From NCBI GenBank assembly GCA_034336665.1, contig JAPFBE010000002.1, positions 38,853,406 to 38,917,405 of the forward strand: a stretch of DNA of 64,000 nucleotides, written 5' to 3'. Source of the stretch: Luscinia megarhynchos. Lineage: Eukaryota; Chordata; Aves; Passeriformes; Turdidae. The notes under the pieces are model-generated. The model made no database searches. It was given only the letters and a program-made list of their open reading frames with translations, and had not been told where the DNA came from. The translations under genes and the position numbers were made by a program. Every line of letters begins with the position of its first letter. The first letter of the stretch is position 1. This document shows, piece after piece, positions 25,201 to 33,000 of this stretch.

Positions 25201-26708
25201 CCCACAAACTTGATAACAATTACTAGGGGGAACCAGCATAAAGACTGCACAGTGTTCCAATAAATACATCATCACATCATCCCCTATCCGGCTCAACAAT
25301 GTCTCCCAGAAGCCGCTGATACAAAGAGTTTCCGTGGCAGTATTGGGTAGGTAGCTGTGTATCTTTGAAAATGGCACGACTGGGAATTGAGAACTGTTTT
25401 CATCTGGTAAGGAGTATCCATATGCGAGGATATTCTTCTTCTTTTTTTCACACAGTCTCTGAACGACTCTCGAGGTAACTTCACTCTGACTAGATAGCTG
25501 AAGAGACAAAGAAAAAAGAAAATTAGCTTTCTTCACTTACTCCTCCATAAACCACAATATACCCTTTAAATAAAAACACATGCAAAGATACACAGCCCTA
25601 GACATCAGCTTCCAAAACAGTGTTAATGATTCACAAGCATCATACTCAAAAATTCAGATTTTCCAAGCGTAATGCAAGATGTTTACGATGTTAACGTGTA
25701 GAAACGTAAGCCGACGACTTGAAGGAAGTCTTTTCAACATCTGCCCTTTTGATCCTGGCTTTTATGCCCAGGAAACGCCCTACACAGTTGCGCTGGAGTC
25801 CCTGAGACTCCAGTGCCTCCGTGTTCGCAGATCCCCGTTTGCAGCACACATCCCTACATACGTGCTCGCGCAGGCTCCAACCTCCAGGGAACTAACGCTA
25901 ATTTTCTTGAGGCCTCCATTTCCTTTCATGTGAACGAAAATTCAACCAAACGACTCGGCACACAATTCCAAAACCTATTTAACAAGTCGTCCTGGGTTTA
26001 CAACATCTGCTTCCTACCACAGAACAGTTTTGCTCGTACGGCGCTAAGACAAAAGTGGTCTTCCCTCTCTGAAAAGCTTTTCCTCCGCTTAACCCCCGAG
26101 CAGCGGCCCGTTCCACCCGCCTCTTCTCTGATCTCTCAAGAGTGGGGCACTCTCCATCCCCGTCGCTCCCCGGCCACATTCGGCCGGCTCATCCCTCGCC
26201 ACATGGAGCGTGGGTGCCCCAGGCACACAGTCCCGCAGCGCTATCGCCCGGCCCGGCCGGCACCGGGCCCTGGCTCCGCCAGCCCCAGTCCCGGGCAGGG
26301 GCTGTTCCCAGGGCTCCCGCTGGCCCGGGGCCGGGATGGAGGGCGGATGGCTGTGGGAGCGGGCCGGGCCCGGCCGGCAGCAGCCGTGAGGGGCCGAGGG
26401 CCGCCGCGCCGCCCCCGCAGCGCGGGAAGCGCTGTCCCGGGAAGCCCCGGCAGGGCTCTCGGCCCCGGGCCCCTTCCTACCTGCTGGAAGGTGAAGGGCC
26501 GCGGGATGGGGCGGGCGCCGCGGGGGACGCACACGAGGCACTGCCCCACGAAGGTGCGGTAGCCGGGGCCGTCGTCGGCCCGCAGCACCTCGGCGTCCCC
26601 GGCGCCGCCATCCCCCAGGCGCCGGACGAAGGTCTCCAGCGGGACGGCCTCGGCGTAGCAGCGGCGCAGCGCGGACAGCACGGCCGTGAAGGGCTCCCAG
26701 CCCGCCAT
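1073..26708 (-). CDS. TERT: Telomerase reverse transcriptase, 15 of 16 coding exons (3' end beyond window)
   Basis: TERT copies the telomerase RNA template onto chromosome ends in the nucleus. Fifteen exons join in frame with GT-AG introns: 23592-25497 is exon 2 and 1073-1210 is exon 15. Total coding length is 3871 bases, giving 1290 full residues. Order: TEN domain (about residues 1-230), a long basic linker, the RNA-binding domain with QFP-type block (about 638) and T motif (from 747), motifs 1/2 (806-821), motif A Asp 903, motif B' GIPQGS (about 1023), motif C Asp-Asp 1061-1062, motif E WCGLLLD (1122-1128), then the C-terminal extension. Nine exons (3, 7-10, 12-15) have exactly the human lengths. 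The start at 26708 matches the human N-terminal length and has a strong Kozak context (G at -3 and +4); an in-frame ATG at 26786 is the alternative. The last exon, about 33 residues, was not found. Identity is certain from motifs. Confidence 0.97.
1521..1563. repeat. 22-base tandem repeat, two copies
   Basis: The unit CAAACAAATCCAAACCCACT plus AA occurs at 1521-1542 and again, minus the last base, at 1543-1563. It sits about 26 bases inside intron 14, close to the exon 14 donor at 1588. Confidence 0.9.
1589..1713 (-). CDS. TERT: TERT exon 14 (C-terminal extension)
   Basis: At 125 bases it equals the human exon. It encodes [20 protein letters not shown], then [21 protein letters not shown]. 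Human and chicken, from memory of the family, have ISDTAS where this has ISQTAS. Acceptor AACAG, donor GTATCG. Confidence 0.93.
3444..3505 (-). CDS. TERT: TERT exon 13 (thumb)
   Basis: This 62-base exon, exactly the human size, encodes [20 protein letters not shown] (residues 1183-1202). The usual SLQTV is SLRTV here. Acceptor TTCTAG, donor GTAGGT. Confidence 0.93.
3795..3921 (-). CDS. TERT: TERT exon 12 (thumb)
   Basis: At 127 bases it equals the human exon. It encodes [20 protein letters not shown] and then [22 protein letters not shown], the start of the C-terminal thumb. Acceptor TTCTAG follows a good pyrimidine tract; donor is GTGGGA. Confidence 0.94.
4385..4475 (+). mobile_element. CR1 LINE 3'-end fragment
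   Basis: GTGCTGGGTTAATGGCTGGA, then a diverged form of the 'gatcttaaaggtctttccaac' tail and an ATTCTTTGAT-type terminal repeat. These are the hallmarks of an avian CR1 3' end. It is short, old and in TERT intron 11. Confidence 0.75.
5085..5270 (-). CDS. TERT: TERT exon 11 (motifs D and E)
   Basis: Residues 1079-1139 run from [10 protein letters not shown] through [11 protein letters not shown] to [26 protein letters not shown] is motif E, the primer grip, and NKTVVNFP belongs to motif D. It is 186 bases (human 189). Acceptor TTTTAG, donor GTAAAT. Confidence 0.96.
7070..7141 (-). CDS. TERT: TERT exon 10 (motif C, catalytic Asp-Asp)
   Basis: This 72-base exon, exactly the human size, encodes [20 protein letters not shown] and TFL. 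Asp 1061 and Asp 1062 are the motif C pair and complete the catalytic triad. Leu replaces the common Val in LVTPHL. Acceptor TTACAG, donor GTATGC. Confidence 0.95.
8810..8923 (-). CDS. TERT: TERT exon 9 (motif B')
   Basis: At 114 bases it equals the human exon. It encodes [20 protein letters not shown] and then [24 protein letters not shown] is motif B', which positions the template-primer duplex. The family usually has LCYGDMEN, so Phe replaces Cys. Acceptor GGTAG, donor GTAGGG. Confidence 0.96.
10412..10474. repeat. Imperfect direct repeat, 36-base period
   Basis: TATTCCACATTCTATGGAAT and following bases at 10412-10439 recur with a few changes at 10448-10474. The unit is partly self-complementary (ATTCC...GGAAT). 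It lies in TERT intron 8, about 240 bases from exon 8. Confidence 0.75.
10710..10795 (-). CDS. TERT: TERT exon 8
   Basis: At 86 bases it equals the human exon. It reads [20 protein letters not shown] and on to KIRN (residues 988-1015), ending with two bases of an Arg codon. Acceptor TTCTAG, donor GTAAAA. It is too short for simple open-frame detection. Confidence 0.93.
12741..12836 (-). CDS. TERT: TERT exon 7
   Basis: At 96 bases it equals the human exon. It reads [20 protein letters not shown] through NAIVVEQ (residues 956-987), the palm segment between motifs A and B'. Acceptor ATACAG, donor GTAAGT, phase 0 at both ends. Confidence 0.95.
13229..13390 (-). CDS. TERT: TERT exon 6 (motif A, catalytic aspartate)
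   Basis: This 162-base exon starts [15 protein letters not shown], where Asp 903 corresponds to human Asp 712, one of three metal-binding catalytic residues. It continues through [20 protein letters not shown] to RRLYRRH. Acceptor TTTCAG, donor GTATGA, phase 0. Stops interrupt the surrounding frame, so it has to be found by splice sites. Confidence 0.94.
14674..14856 (-). CDS. TERT: TERT exon 5 (fingers, insertion in fingers)
   Basis: Residues 841-901 begin [19 protein letters not shown] and run through [10 protein letters not shown] to HFYCVK, immediately before motif A. Length is 183 bases (human 180). Acceptor TTTAG and donor GTATGT are both clear. The F of the usual YFVK is a cysteine here. 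Confidence 0.96.
16161..16350 (-). CDS. TERT: TERT exon 4 (motifs 1 and 2)
   Basis: This exon covers residues 778-840, from [16 protein letters not shown] to SKESREKK. It holds reverse-transcriptase motifs 1 and 2 ([14 protein letters not shown]), part of the fingers that grip template and nucleotide. Acceptor TTTTAG, donor GTTTTT, ending in phase 0. It is 190 bases against 181 in human. Confidence 0.96.
20468..20663 (-). CDS. TERT: TERT exon 3 (T motif)
   Basis: At 196 bases this matches the human exon exactly. It encodes residues 712-777: [19 protein letters not shown] followed by the telomerase-specific T motif, [19 protein letters not shown]. That motif contacts telomerase RNA. Acceptor TTGAAG is preceded by a weak pyrimidine tract; donor is GTAACG. 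Confidence 0.96.
22740..23055 (+). mobile_element. CR1 LINE 3' end in TERT intron 2
   Basis: The segment reads like the avian CR1 consensus: GTAAGAAGAAATTCTTTACT, GGTAAGGCACTGGAACAAAC, then TTTAAGGTCATTTCAATCC and a terminal CTGTGATTCT. It is 5'-truncated, as CR1 copies normally are, and lies about 535 bases upstream of exon 2's donor side on the plus-strand map. Confidence 0.88.
23592..25497 (-). CDS. TERT: TERT exon 2 (residues 77-711)
   Basis: This 1906-base exon begins LSSQSEV after acceptor TTCAG and ends at LRLGK plus one base before donor GTACTT. It completes the TEN domain ([30 protein letters not shown]). It then carries a poorly conserved linker with basic clusters at about 292-309 and 511-517 that look like nuclear localisation signals. 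It ends with the first RNA-binding blocks ([35 protein letters not shown]). It is about 550 bases longer than the human exon; birds are known to have a long linker here. Confidence 0.96.
26121..26182 (+). repeat. TERT intron 1 copy of the 31.7 kb repeat
   Basis: CTTCTCTGATCTCTCAAGAG, TGGGG and later TCGCTCCCCGGCCACATTCGG align in the same order and orientation with 31690-31770. This copy keeps its CpG sites, as expected inside a CpG island. Confidence 0.6.
26481..26708 (-). CDS. TERT: TERT exon 1 (residues 1-76)
   Basis: This exon encodes the start of the TEN domain, including LETFVRRLG and [12 protein letters not shown], both TERT hallmarks. It starts at MAGWEPF and ends TTCCAGCAG before donor GTAGG, phase 0. 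At 228 bases it is close to the human 219. The ATG at 26786 would add 26 residues; the next upstream in-frame codon of note is a TAA at 26832-26834. Confidence 0.92.
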
Positions 26709-26909
26709 GCCGCGGCCGCAGAGGGCACGGGGCCACCGGGCGCCGCCGCGGCGCCCCTCCGCCCGCGCCGCCGGCCCGCCGGGCATCGCGGAGCAGCTGC
26801 TTAGCGCGGAACGAACGGACAGACAGAAGCGTTAGCTGCAGGGGCGTGAGGGAAAGACAGCGGGCAAACCATCCTTTTAAAGGCGCCCCCCGCGTGGCCG
26901 CGGAGAGGC

Positions 26910-26942
26910 GGGCGGGGCGGGGCCGGGCCGGGCCGGGCGGGG
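26910..26942 (+). promoter_or_regulatory. Seven-run G tract, potential G-quadruplex and GC boxes
   Basis: Runs of three or four G occur at 26910-12, 14-17, 19-22, 25-27, 30-32, 35-37 and 39-42, separated by one or two C. The tract is about 200 bases upstream of the TERT ATG on the template strand. It contains overlapping Sp1-type GC boxes. Confidence 0.75.
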
Positions 26943-27029
26943 CCGCGGCCGCTGTCCAGCTCCCGGCGCGGACGCACGGCGGGATCCCTCCCGAGGAGCG
27001 CGTCTTTCCCTCGAGGTCTGAGCCCCGTT

Positions 27030-27311
27030 GAGGATCCATCTGAAACAAGAGCAACTCTGGGAGAGATTATGGTGGAGATGAACATGCTGAAGCCTAAAAA
27101 TACCCTGTTGTTTTTATCTTTTTCGTCAAGCTCATCAATGAAGAAGCGAAATCGCTTGCGGTAGTGTGTAACTTTCTACTCCAAATTTTCTTTGGTATCT
27201 GAAGACTTCATGGTAGAAAACTTAATGCCAGACTATGAAAGGGATTACAGCAGAGTCCTGGGGAAGTGCAGGTCTCTTGGATCTATGTATGTTCCACGTG
27301 AATTAGTAGAA
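27030..27311. other. TERT upstream flank, no gene seen
   Basis: Ordinary-composition sequence between the CpG island and the first intergenic CR1. It holds the E-box above and no convincing open frame. Confidence 0.6.
27295..27300. promoter_or_regulatory. E-box CACGTG upstream of TERT
   Basis: A canonical CACGTG palindrome lies 587 bases upstream of the TERT start codon. E-boxes bound by MYC/MAX regulate mammalian TERT but sit closer to the start. Function here is inference, and a six-base match can occur by chance. Confidence 0.35.
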
Positions 27312-27392
27312 ATCCTAGAATTATAGCATGGTTTGGGTTGGAAGGGACTTCAAAGGCCTTCTAGTTCCAACCCCCTTGCCATGGGCAAAGAC
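27312..27392 (-). mobile_element. CR1 LINE 3'-end fragment
   Basis: AGAATTATAGCATGGTTTGG, then GTTGGAAGGGACTTCAAAGG and CCAACCCCCTTGCCATGGGC. This is the reverse complement of the avian CR1 tail. It is very well preserved, so probably relatively young. Confidence 0.88.
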
Positions 27393-28846
27393 AATATATG
27401 TGAAATACCTGTGCAATAACAGAATTAGGGGATGCTGGGAGAAATTGCTCAGCCAAGATTATCCCCCATAAGGAGTCCTGCTCTTGAGTTCTGTCAAGTG
27501 TTAGAAAGACATGAAAATTATGGTCATCTGGTTGATATATGCTACTTGAATGTTCTAAAATCTTTGCAAGATGTGGTATGACATAAATTCAAGAAACCCA
27601 GGACTTTTGAGTAAATGTTTGGGCAATATGGAATTAGCACTCTACCACGGAGGGTGAGGTGACTGTCTTCTACCCTGGCTTCATGGTTAGGTTGCTGCAA
27701 GTATCCTGCAGAAATATAACAGTTCTCTCCTTCCCAAAGATTAGAGAGTACCTCATCTTTGAGAGGAATCATCCAACAGATCCTGTCATGGAGAAGGTTA
27801 TTTTTTCAGGTGTGTCACTGGGTGAAAGGGGATGTTAGTGTCCCTGTGGTCATGGACAGTCTTGTCCCTGGCAGTGGTGATGCCATGCAGTGAGTAATTC
27901 TCACCAGTGGCAGGGACACGTGTAGAAGTTGTGGGTCTGCTGAGGCAGAGCAATGTGTGCCTTCCCTTCTTCAAGTGAAGCCTTTACAGACTAGGGAGTG
28001 AGGTCAGCATCCCACTGCTCATGGACGCCTGGCCTCCTTTCCTACTATAACTAATTCTTCCTGGGAGCAAAGCAGCTCATCTCCTATTATCAGCATGGCT
28101 GAGGAGTCAACTCCCTGGCACCTTGTGACCTACAAGCTGAGGCATTCCTACATCACTTTCAGTTCAGCACTGCCTGCTCACCAGACTCTGTTAGCCCTTA
28201 ACAGAGATTGGCACCAGCTGGCATTCCCAAGGGAGAGAAAGCAATAACACCAGGCTTCATGGGACCTCAGCAAGGCTTTAACTGAAATACTGCACTGCCA
28301 CTGCATGCTGAGGGGCAGGAGATTTGTAAACAGTCTGAATCCATCAGCATCTGCACCTCGGGTAGGGATAAAGCTGATGCCCTTGGTCTGGCCTCTGAAG
28401 GAATATATTTCACATGTATTTCCCCTCATCTCTCCATTGCTCCAAAGGTGACAGAACTCTCAAGGTAGAATGTTGCCTGTGGCAAACACAAGGTTCACCA
28501 TTTCCTGTGAGAAACATGTTCAGGAAGAAAGTAAGAGGAAAAGGAAGAAAAAGGGGTTAATTAATCTCTACGGGCTGCTGGCAGGTTCCTGCCTGTGCCT
28601 CTTCCTGATGCCTGTTTGGTGGCAATGACCACAGCAGTGGTGGAGGGGGAGAGGGCTGTGCAGCCAAGCTAAGGGGGGCTCTTTCCTCTCTCTTTTCACA
28701 GGTGTTTTTCTGTCTGTCTACCATCGAGCTGGGGAGAGAATTCAGGAGGGAGAGGAGGAATGAAGTTACATGGAAAAAGAGTAAGGTTGATTTTTTGGCT
28801 TTTGGAGTTTTTTTTAGAGGCGTGGCAGGATGAATAAGGAAAATAA
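27393..28846. other. Intergenic, no gene recognised
   Basis: Between two CR1 pieces the sequence is moderately GC-rich with scattered short open frames on both strands. None exceeds about 83 residues or shows a domain. I see nothing that can be named. Confidence 0.55.
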
Positions 28847-29265
28847 TAGAATCATAGAGACATAGAATAGCTAAGGCTGAAAGAGCTCTGTGGAAGTGTC
28901 TAGTCCACTCTGCTGCTCAAAGCAGGGTCACCTAGAGCCGATTGCCAAGTGCCATGTCAAATCAGGCTTTAATACCCTCAAGGATGGAGACTCCACAACC
29001 TCACCGGGCAGCCTGCTGCAGTGCTTTATCACACTTCTTTCAAAAATAGTGTTTAAATGGGATTTCTTCTATTTTAATTTGTGCCCACTGTCTCTTATGC
29101 TGATATTGGATACCACTGAGAAGAGTTTGGACCCATCTTGTATTTATTCACTTTGATATGATGTCCACTGAGCCTTTCCTCCTTGGGCTAAGCAATCCCA
29201 GCTGTCTCACAATCTCCTGGTATGTCAGATTGTCCTGCTCTGTAATCACCTTAGTGACCCTTAGT
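28847..29265 (-). mobile_element. CR1 LINE 3' region
   Basis: It begins AATAGAATCATAGAGACATA and continues with CTAGTCCACTCTGCTGCTCA, CAAGGATGGAGACTCCACAA and GGGCAGCCTGCTGCAGTGCT. All are diverged forms of the antisense CR1 3' consensus. The far end is approximate. Confidence 0.85.
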
Positions 29266-31319
29266 GAAAAGTTCTCTCTGCTCACTACAATATATCCATT
29301 TTTTTACTAGGAAGCCAGATCTGGACAAATAATGGGGTCACAGTTCTCCTCAACAAAATTTATGCTTCAAGGCAATACTTAACCTTATCCACATGCTGCT
29401 TTACAACCAATTTCTGTGAAAGCGAGTTATCCTGGGAATGATAATGGAATGATAAAAATAAAGTGCTGCTTTTACGGTCAAGCAACAAAGTGAAAGGAAA
29501 TGAGATGTTATGTTTGGGTCCAGCTTCAGGAATGGCCACTTAAAGATGCAAGCTTTCTGCAAATGTCCCTCTATTTTCAAAGCTCCATTTGAAAAGGCTA
29601 AAGGAAACTCTAACAAGAAATGTCATAAGATGAAGAAGTAAAGTGTCTTTCAAAAACCTGAAGATGTCTTCAAATAGAAAAGTGAAAAAACAAATCAAAC
29701 AATATCAGATTAATTTGATGAATAACTTCTCAAAGTTGAAAGAAACATCCGAAGTGGAACAGCTTGTTTGGAAGTGTATAATGCAAAAATAAAGAAAGAA
29801 CACTTAGGACAATCATGGCAATACTGAGGAACTTGAGGGAGGCTCCTGTGTCAAATCTTTGCACAGAGCATAAACAGTCTCAAGCTTGAGTTGAGTTGAA
29901 CTATGTTATTCAAGAAAGAGGAAAAAAAAAATCAAAAATCAGTGAGTCTCTGTAATTAGATAGGAATTACCAGAGAGTTTAAAGGAACTCAGTGATTACC
30001 CGTGTCAAGCTAGAATGTTTCTGTATCACAAGCTATGAAAATACGTGGCCTGACACCAAGGATCCCAAACGGTATTATGGGGACTACTAGCAGTAAATCT
30101 GAGGACTCAGCTATGAAAACTGACAACTCTGTAGTAGAGAATGGATTTAGTGGACACGTGGATAACTGTGGCACTTTGGAGGAGTCAAAGTTACATTTGC
30201 TGAGGATGACATTATATGATACACGGGGACATTCCTTTGGTCAGTTCAGATCAGTTGTCACAGCTGTGTCCACTCCCAGTTTCTTGCCCACCCCAGTCTG
30301 CTCATGGTGGAGACAGAGTGGGGAAAAAACAAATCCTGGTGCTGTCCAAGTGCTCCTTAGCAATACCAAGACGTGGGTGTGTTGTCTGTTAGTCACAGAT
30401 CCAAAGCAGAACACAAACAGACTGCTTTGAAGGAAGGTAACTGTGTCCTTTCCAGATCCAGCATAATTTGTCAGTTACACCCCTTTTTGGCCCATCATAT
30501 CTATCAGTCTGAGTCATTAGTAACTAGGGATCTTCAGCCAGTGTGGCTCATCTTGTTTCCAGTCTCGCCTGAGGCTACTGCTTGAGACAGATCATACAGT
30601 CATGTGCCTTTAATCAAGGGCATTGTTTCATCTTAACCAGTGCTAGGTGTAATCCCTTTTTAGAGCATCTGTCACATGTCATGACTTTTATCTGCTGTGG
30701 AATGAAGCCTGTTGTGATAGTAATTTGCTCTCTTTGTTGGCTTGCATCTGCAGTATTTGTTTTCTTTACAGTAGTCTTGGTAAATGGAGGTGTGATTTGG
30801 TTCCCTGGCTCACCCTGTGCAGAGGGCACCTGGTCTGGGGAAACAAGCTTTTCTAGCACTATTATCACAGATACCAGACTTACGTGGGTCTGGATCTTCC
30901 CATGTCTGTCCACCACAATCCTCTGGATTGGGACACTCCCTCAGAGCTGCAGTGGTCCCTTCACCTCGTAAATGCTTTTTCCAGGCCACTGTGTCTCTCA
31001 CACTGTGTGACGGTCCCTGAAAGGCATCACTCTTCTAACATCAGCCCCAGACTTACTGTTTGATTCAGCTTCTCCCTACCTGCTTTACACACATCAGTCC
31101 CAGTATTTCCTCCCCAAGTTCTTTGATCCTTATCTTAGCCTCTTGGCTGGCAGCCAGCCATGCCCAAGTGTATCACATTTCGCTCTTCCTAAGACACATT
31201 CTTCCTCAGGTTTCACACTGCCTTTCAGTTAGTGAGTTTGAGGGGAAATTGATTTTCCATGCTGGTTTTGGCAGAGGTAAGTATCTTCATACTAGTTATT
31301 ACAGGGCTATATTTTGAAC
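29266..31319. other. Intergenic, overlapping open frames but no gene recognised
   Basis: The stretch holds a 129-residue plus-strand frame at 30582-30971 and a 100-residue minus-strand frame at 30614-30916 that largely overlap. A further 131-residue plus frame is at 30035-30430. None matches a family I know. Old repeat debris is the likeliest source. Confidence 0.45.
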
Positions 31320-31640
31320 TTGTGCCAGAAAGAGTCTTGATAACAGAGATGTTTTTGTTTCTGCTGAGCAATGTTTACAGAGCGACAAAGCCTTTTCTGC
31401 TCCCTTCACCACTCCACCAGTGAGGAGGCTGGGGGTGCACAGGAATTTGGGAGATGACACAGATGGGAAAGCTGACCCAAACTGACCCAAGGGATATTCC
31501 AAACCATATGGTGTCATGCTCAGCATAAAAAGTGAGGGGAGATTGGGGGGTGGGGGTAGAAGGTGTGCAGGAGGAGGCTGGGCATCTGTTGGTTGGTGGC
31601 ATAATTGCTTAAATTTGCGTAATTTTTCTTTTTTGGGTTT
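31320..31640 (+). mobile_element. Endogenous retrovirus LTR, 5'-truncated
   Basis: The segment shares its order of landmarks with the LTR at 61108: CCAGTGAGGAGGCTGGGGGT, GCTGACCCAAACTGACCCAA, GGGATATTCCAAACCATATG and a TATA-like AGCATAAAAAG, then TTTTTTGGGTTTTCTTTATT. The usual TGTCCTGGTTTCAGC start is missing or too diverged to see. No viral gene follows, so it is probably a decayed solo LTR. Confidence 0.72.
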
Positions 31641-31664
31641 TCTTTATTTTATTTTATTTTATAT
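31640..31664. repeat. Short (TTTTA)n microsatellite in the LTR
   Basis: Several consecutive TTTTA units follow the TTGGGTTTT box, at the position where the 61 kb LTR has an AAC/AAT repeat. Confidence 0.8.
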
Positions 31665-31689
31665 TTTAATTTCTGACCTGCAATCCATT

Positions 31690-31770
31690 CTAACCCCTTC
31701 TTCTCTAATATCTCATGAGTGGGGAAACTGGCATTTTTTATTCCCAGTTGCTCCCTGGTCACATTTGGCT
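31690..31770 (+). repeat. Sequence shared with TERT intron 1
   Basis: CTTCTCTAATATCTCATGAG followed by TGGGG, and later TTGCTCCCTGGTCACATTTGG, match 26121-26182 in TERT intron 1. Core identity by eye is 22 of 25 and 17 of 21 bases. Most differences in the second block are C-to-T in this copy. It is likely a fragment of one repeat family. Confidence 0.6.
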
Positions 31771-32465
31771 TGTGATTAGCAGGGCCAAAGAACACACATG
31801 AACCACACCAGTGAAACACCTACCTGGCTTTAAGCTGCTTGACAGACCAACCTGGGGCTAGAGACTGCTACAGTCAAATAATATCTGGTAAAAATGTTCA
31901 GAGTCAACTTTTCAAAGTCCAAAAAGAGAGTAAGATAGTCCACAAATCTTTGCAGGTGTGCAAGAAATAGGGCAAATCATCATAAAGCCAACCATCAGCT
32001 CTCTCTTAATACAGACTGTGGAGCTGTAGATGAAAAAAGAGAACCTTAGAAGACAGAAACTGAAAGGCAACTATACCCAAATACATACATAGACTCAAAA
32101 CAGCTTGCAAGACGTTTTATGGGTACCATATGTCAAGGACTAAAAGGACAGAGCACCACTAAACAGTAAGCTGGAGGCACCAGGGGAGAAGCTATCCAAA
32201 CCAAACATAGGCAGGCATGAGGCACAGTGCCCCAGTGTCAAAGGCACCTTTTGAATCTATTTTGTTCATTCTGACAAAGGAAGGGGAGTTTTAAAAAGAA
32301 TAATTTTTAAAAACCCAATAAAACCAAGATTTTTAGGGACCCACTATTAAAAGGAGCAGTAAGAAATAGAACAGCTTAAAGAAAAAATTGAAGCAAACTG
32401 ATTAGCTCCAGATATCCTTAAAAAGGAGACATCACAGTTCTCCCTTTATACCAAGAGAAAATTCT
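31771..32465. other. Intergenic, nothing recognised
   Basis: AT-leaning sequence between the LTR region and the next CR1. No open frame of note and no repeat family I can name. Confidence 0.5.
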
Positions 32466-33000
32466 TAAATAGAATAATAGAATATGTTGGGTTGAAAAGG
32501 ACTCATCAGGATGATCAAGTCCAATTCCTGGCCCTACCCAGCACCATTTCTAAGACTGACACCATGTGTCTGAGAGCTTTTTCCAAATGCTTCTTGAACT
32601 CTATTAAGCTGGTACTGTGACCACTTCCCTGGGGAGCCTATTCCCTTGCCCAGCCACCCTCTGGGTCAAACACTTTTTCCTAACAACCAACCTAAACATC
32701 CCCTTACTCAGTTTCATGCTGTCTACTCAAGTCCTTTCACTGGTCATGAGAGTGAAGGAATCAGAACCTTCCCCTTTGCTTCCCCTCACAAGGAAGTTTT
32801 AGGCTGTGATGCAGTCTCCCCTCAGTCTCCTTTTCTCCAGGCTGAACAGACCAAGTGATCTCAAGCTGCTCCTCATAAAGCTTCCTCTGCAGCCCCTTCA
32901 CCATCCTCATTGCCCTCCTTTGATGCTCTCTAACAGCTTAACGCCTTCTTTCTGTAACCACTGGAAAAGTGCATCGATCCTCACACAGGGCCAAACTTCT
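32466..33000 (-). mobile_element. CR1 LINE 3' region, longest copy in the window
   Basis: It starts ATAGAATATGTTGGGTTGAA with GACTCATCAGGATGATCAAG, and runs through CCTGGGGAGCCTATTCCCTT, CTCAGTCTCCTTTTCTCCAG and CTGCTCCTCATAAAGCTTCC to GCCCTCCTTTGATGCTCTCT. These are standard antisense CR1 blocks. Open frames here are repeat-derived. Confidence 0.9.

Larger units (their letters stand above)
1211..26480 (-). other. TERT: TERT introns 1-14: contents
   Basis: The introns are AT-rich and nearly free of recognisable genes. Lengths, from intron 1: 983, 2928, 4117, 1304, 1283, 392, 1945, 1786, 1668, 1799, 1163, 289, 1730 and 378 bases. Intron 2 (20664-23591) holds a CR1 end at about 22740-23055. 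Intron 11 (3922-5084) holds a small CR1 piece at 4385-4475. Intron 8 (8924-10709) holds a 36-base-period repeat at 10412-10474. Intron 14 (1211-1588) holds a 22-base tandem repeat. Intron 3 (16351-20467) holds only an unclassified 108-residue minus-strand frame at 18622-18948. I see nothing in the remaining introns. Confidence 0.7.
26200..27030 (-). promoter_or_regulatory. TERT: TERT CpG island and promoter region
   Basis: Base composition changes sharply here to dense CpG, covering exon 1, part of intron 1 and about 300 bases upstream. GC boxes (GGGCGGGGC and its complement) cluster at 26910-26942. I see no TATA box near the start, as is normal for TERT. The exact transcription start cannot be read from sequence. 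Confidence 0.8.

Noticed and set aside
25813..26804. Plus-strand frames of 249 and 220 residues over the TERT CpG island
   Set aside because: Stop codons are rare in GC-rich DNA. The residues are compositional (Arg, Ala, Gly, Pro) and antisense to TERT exon 1.
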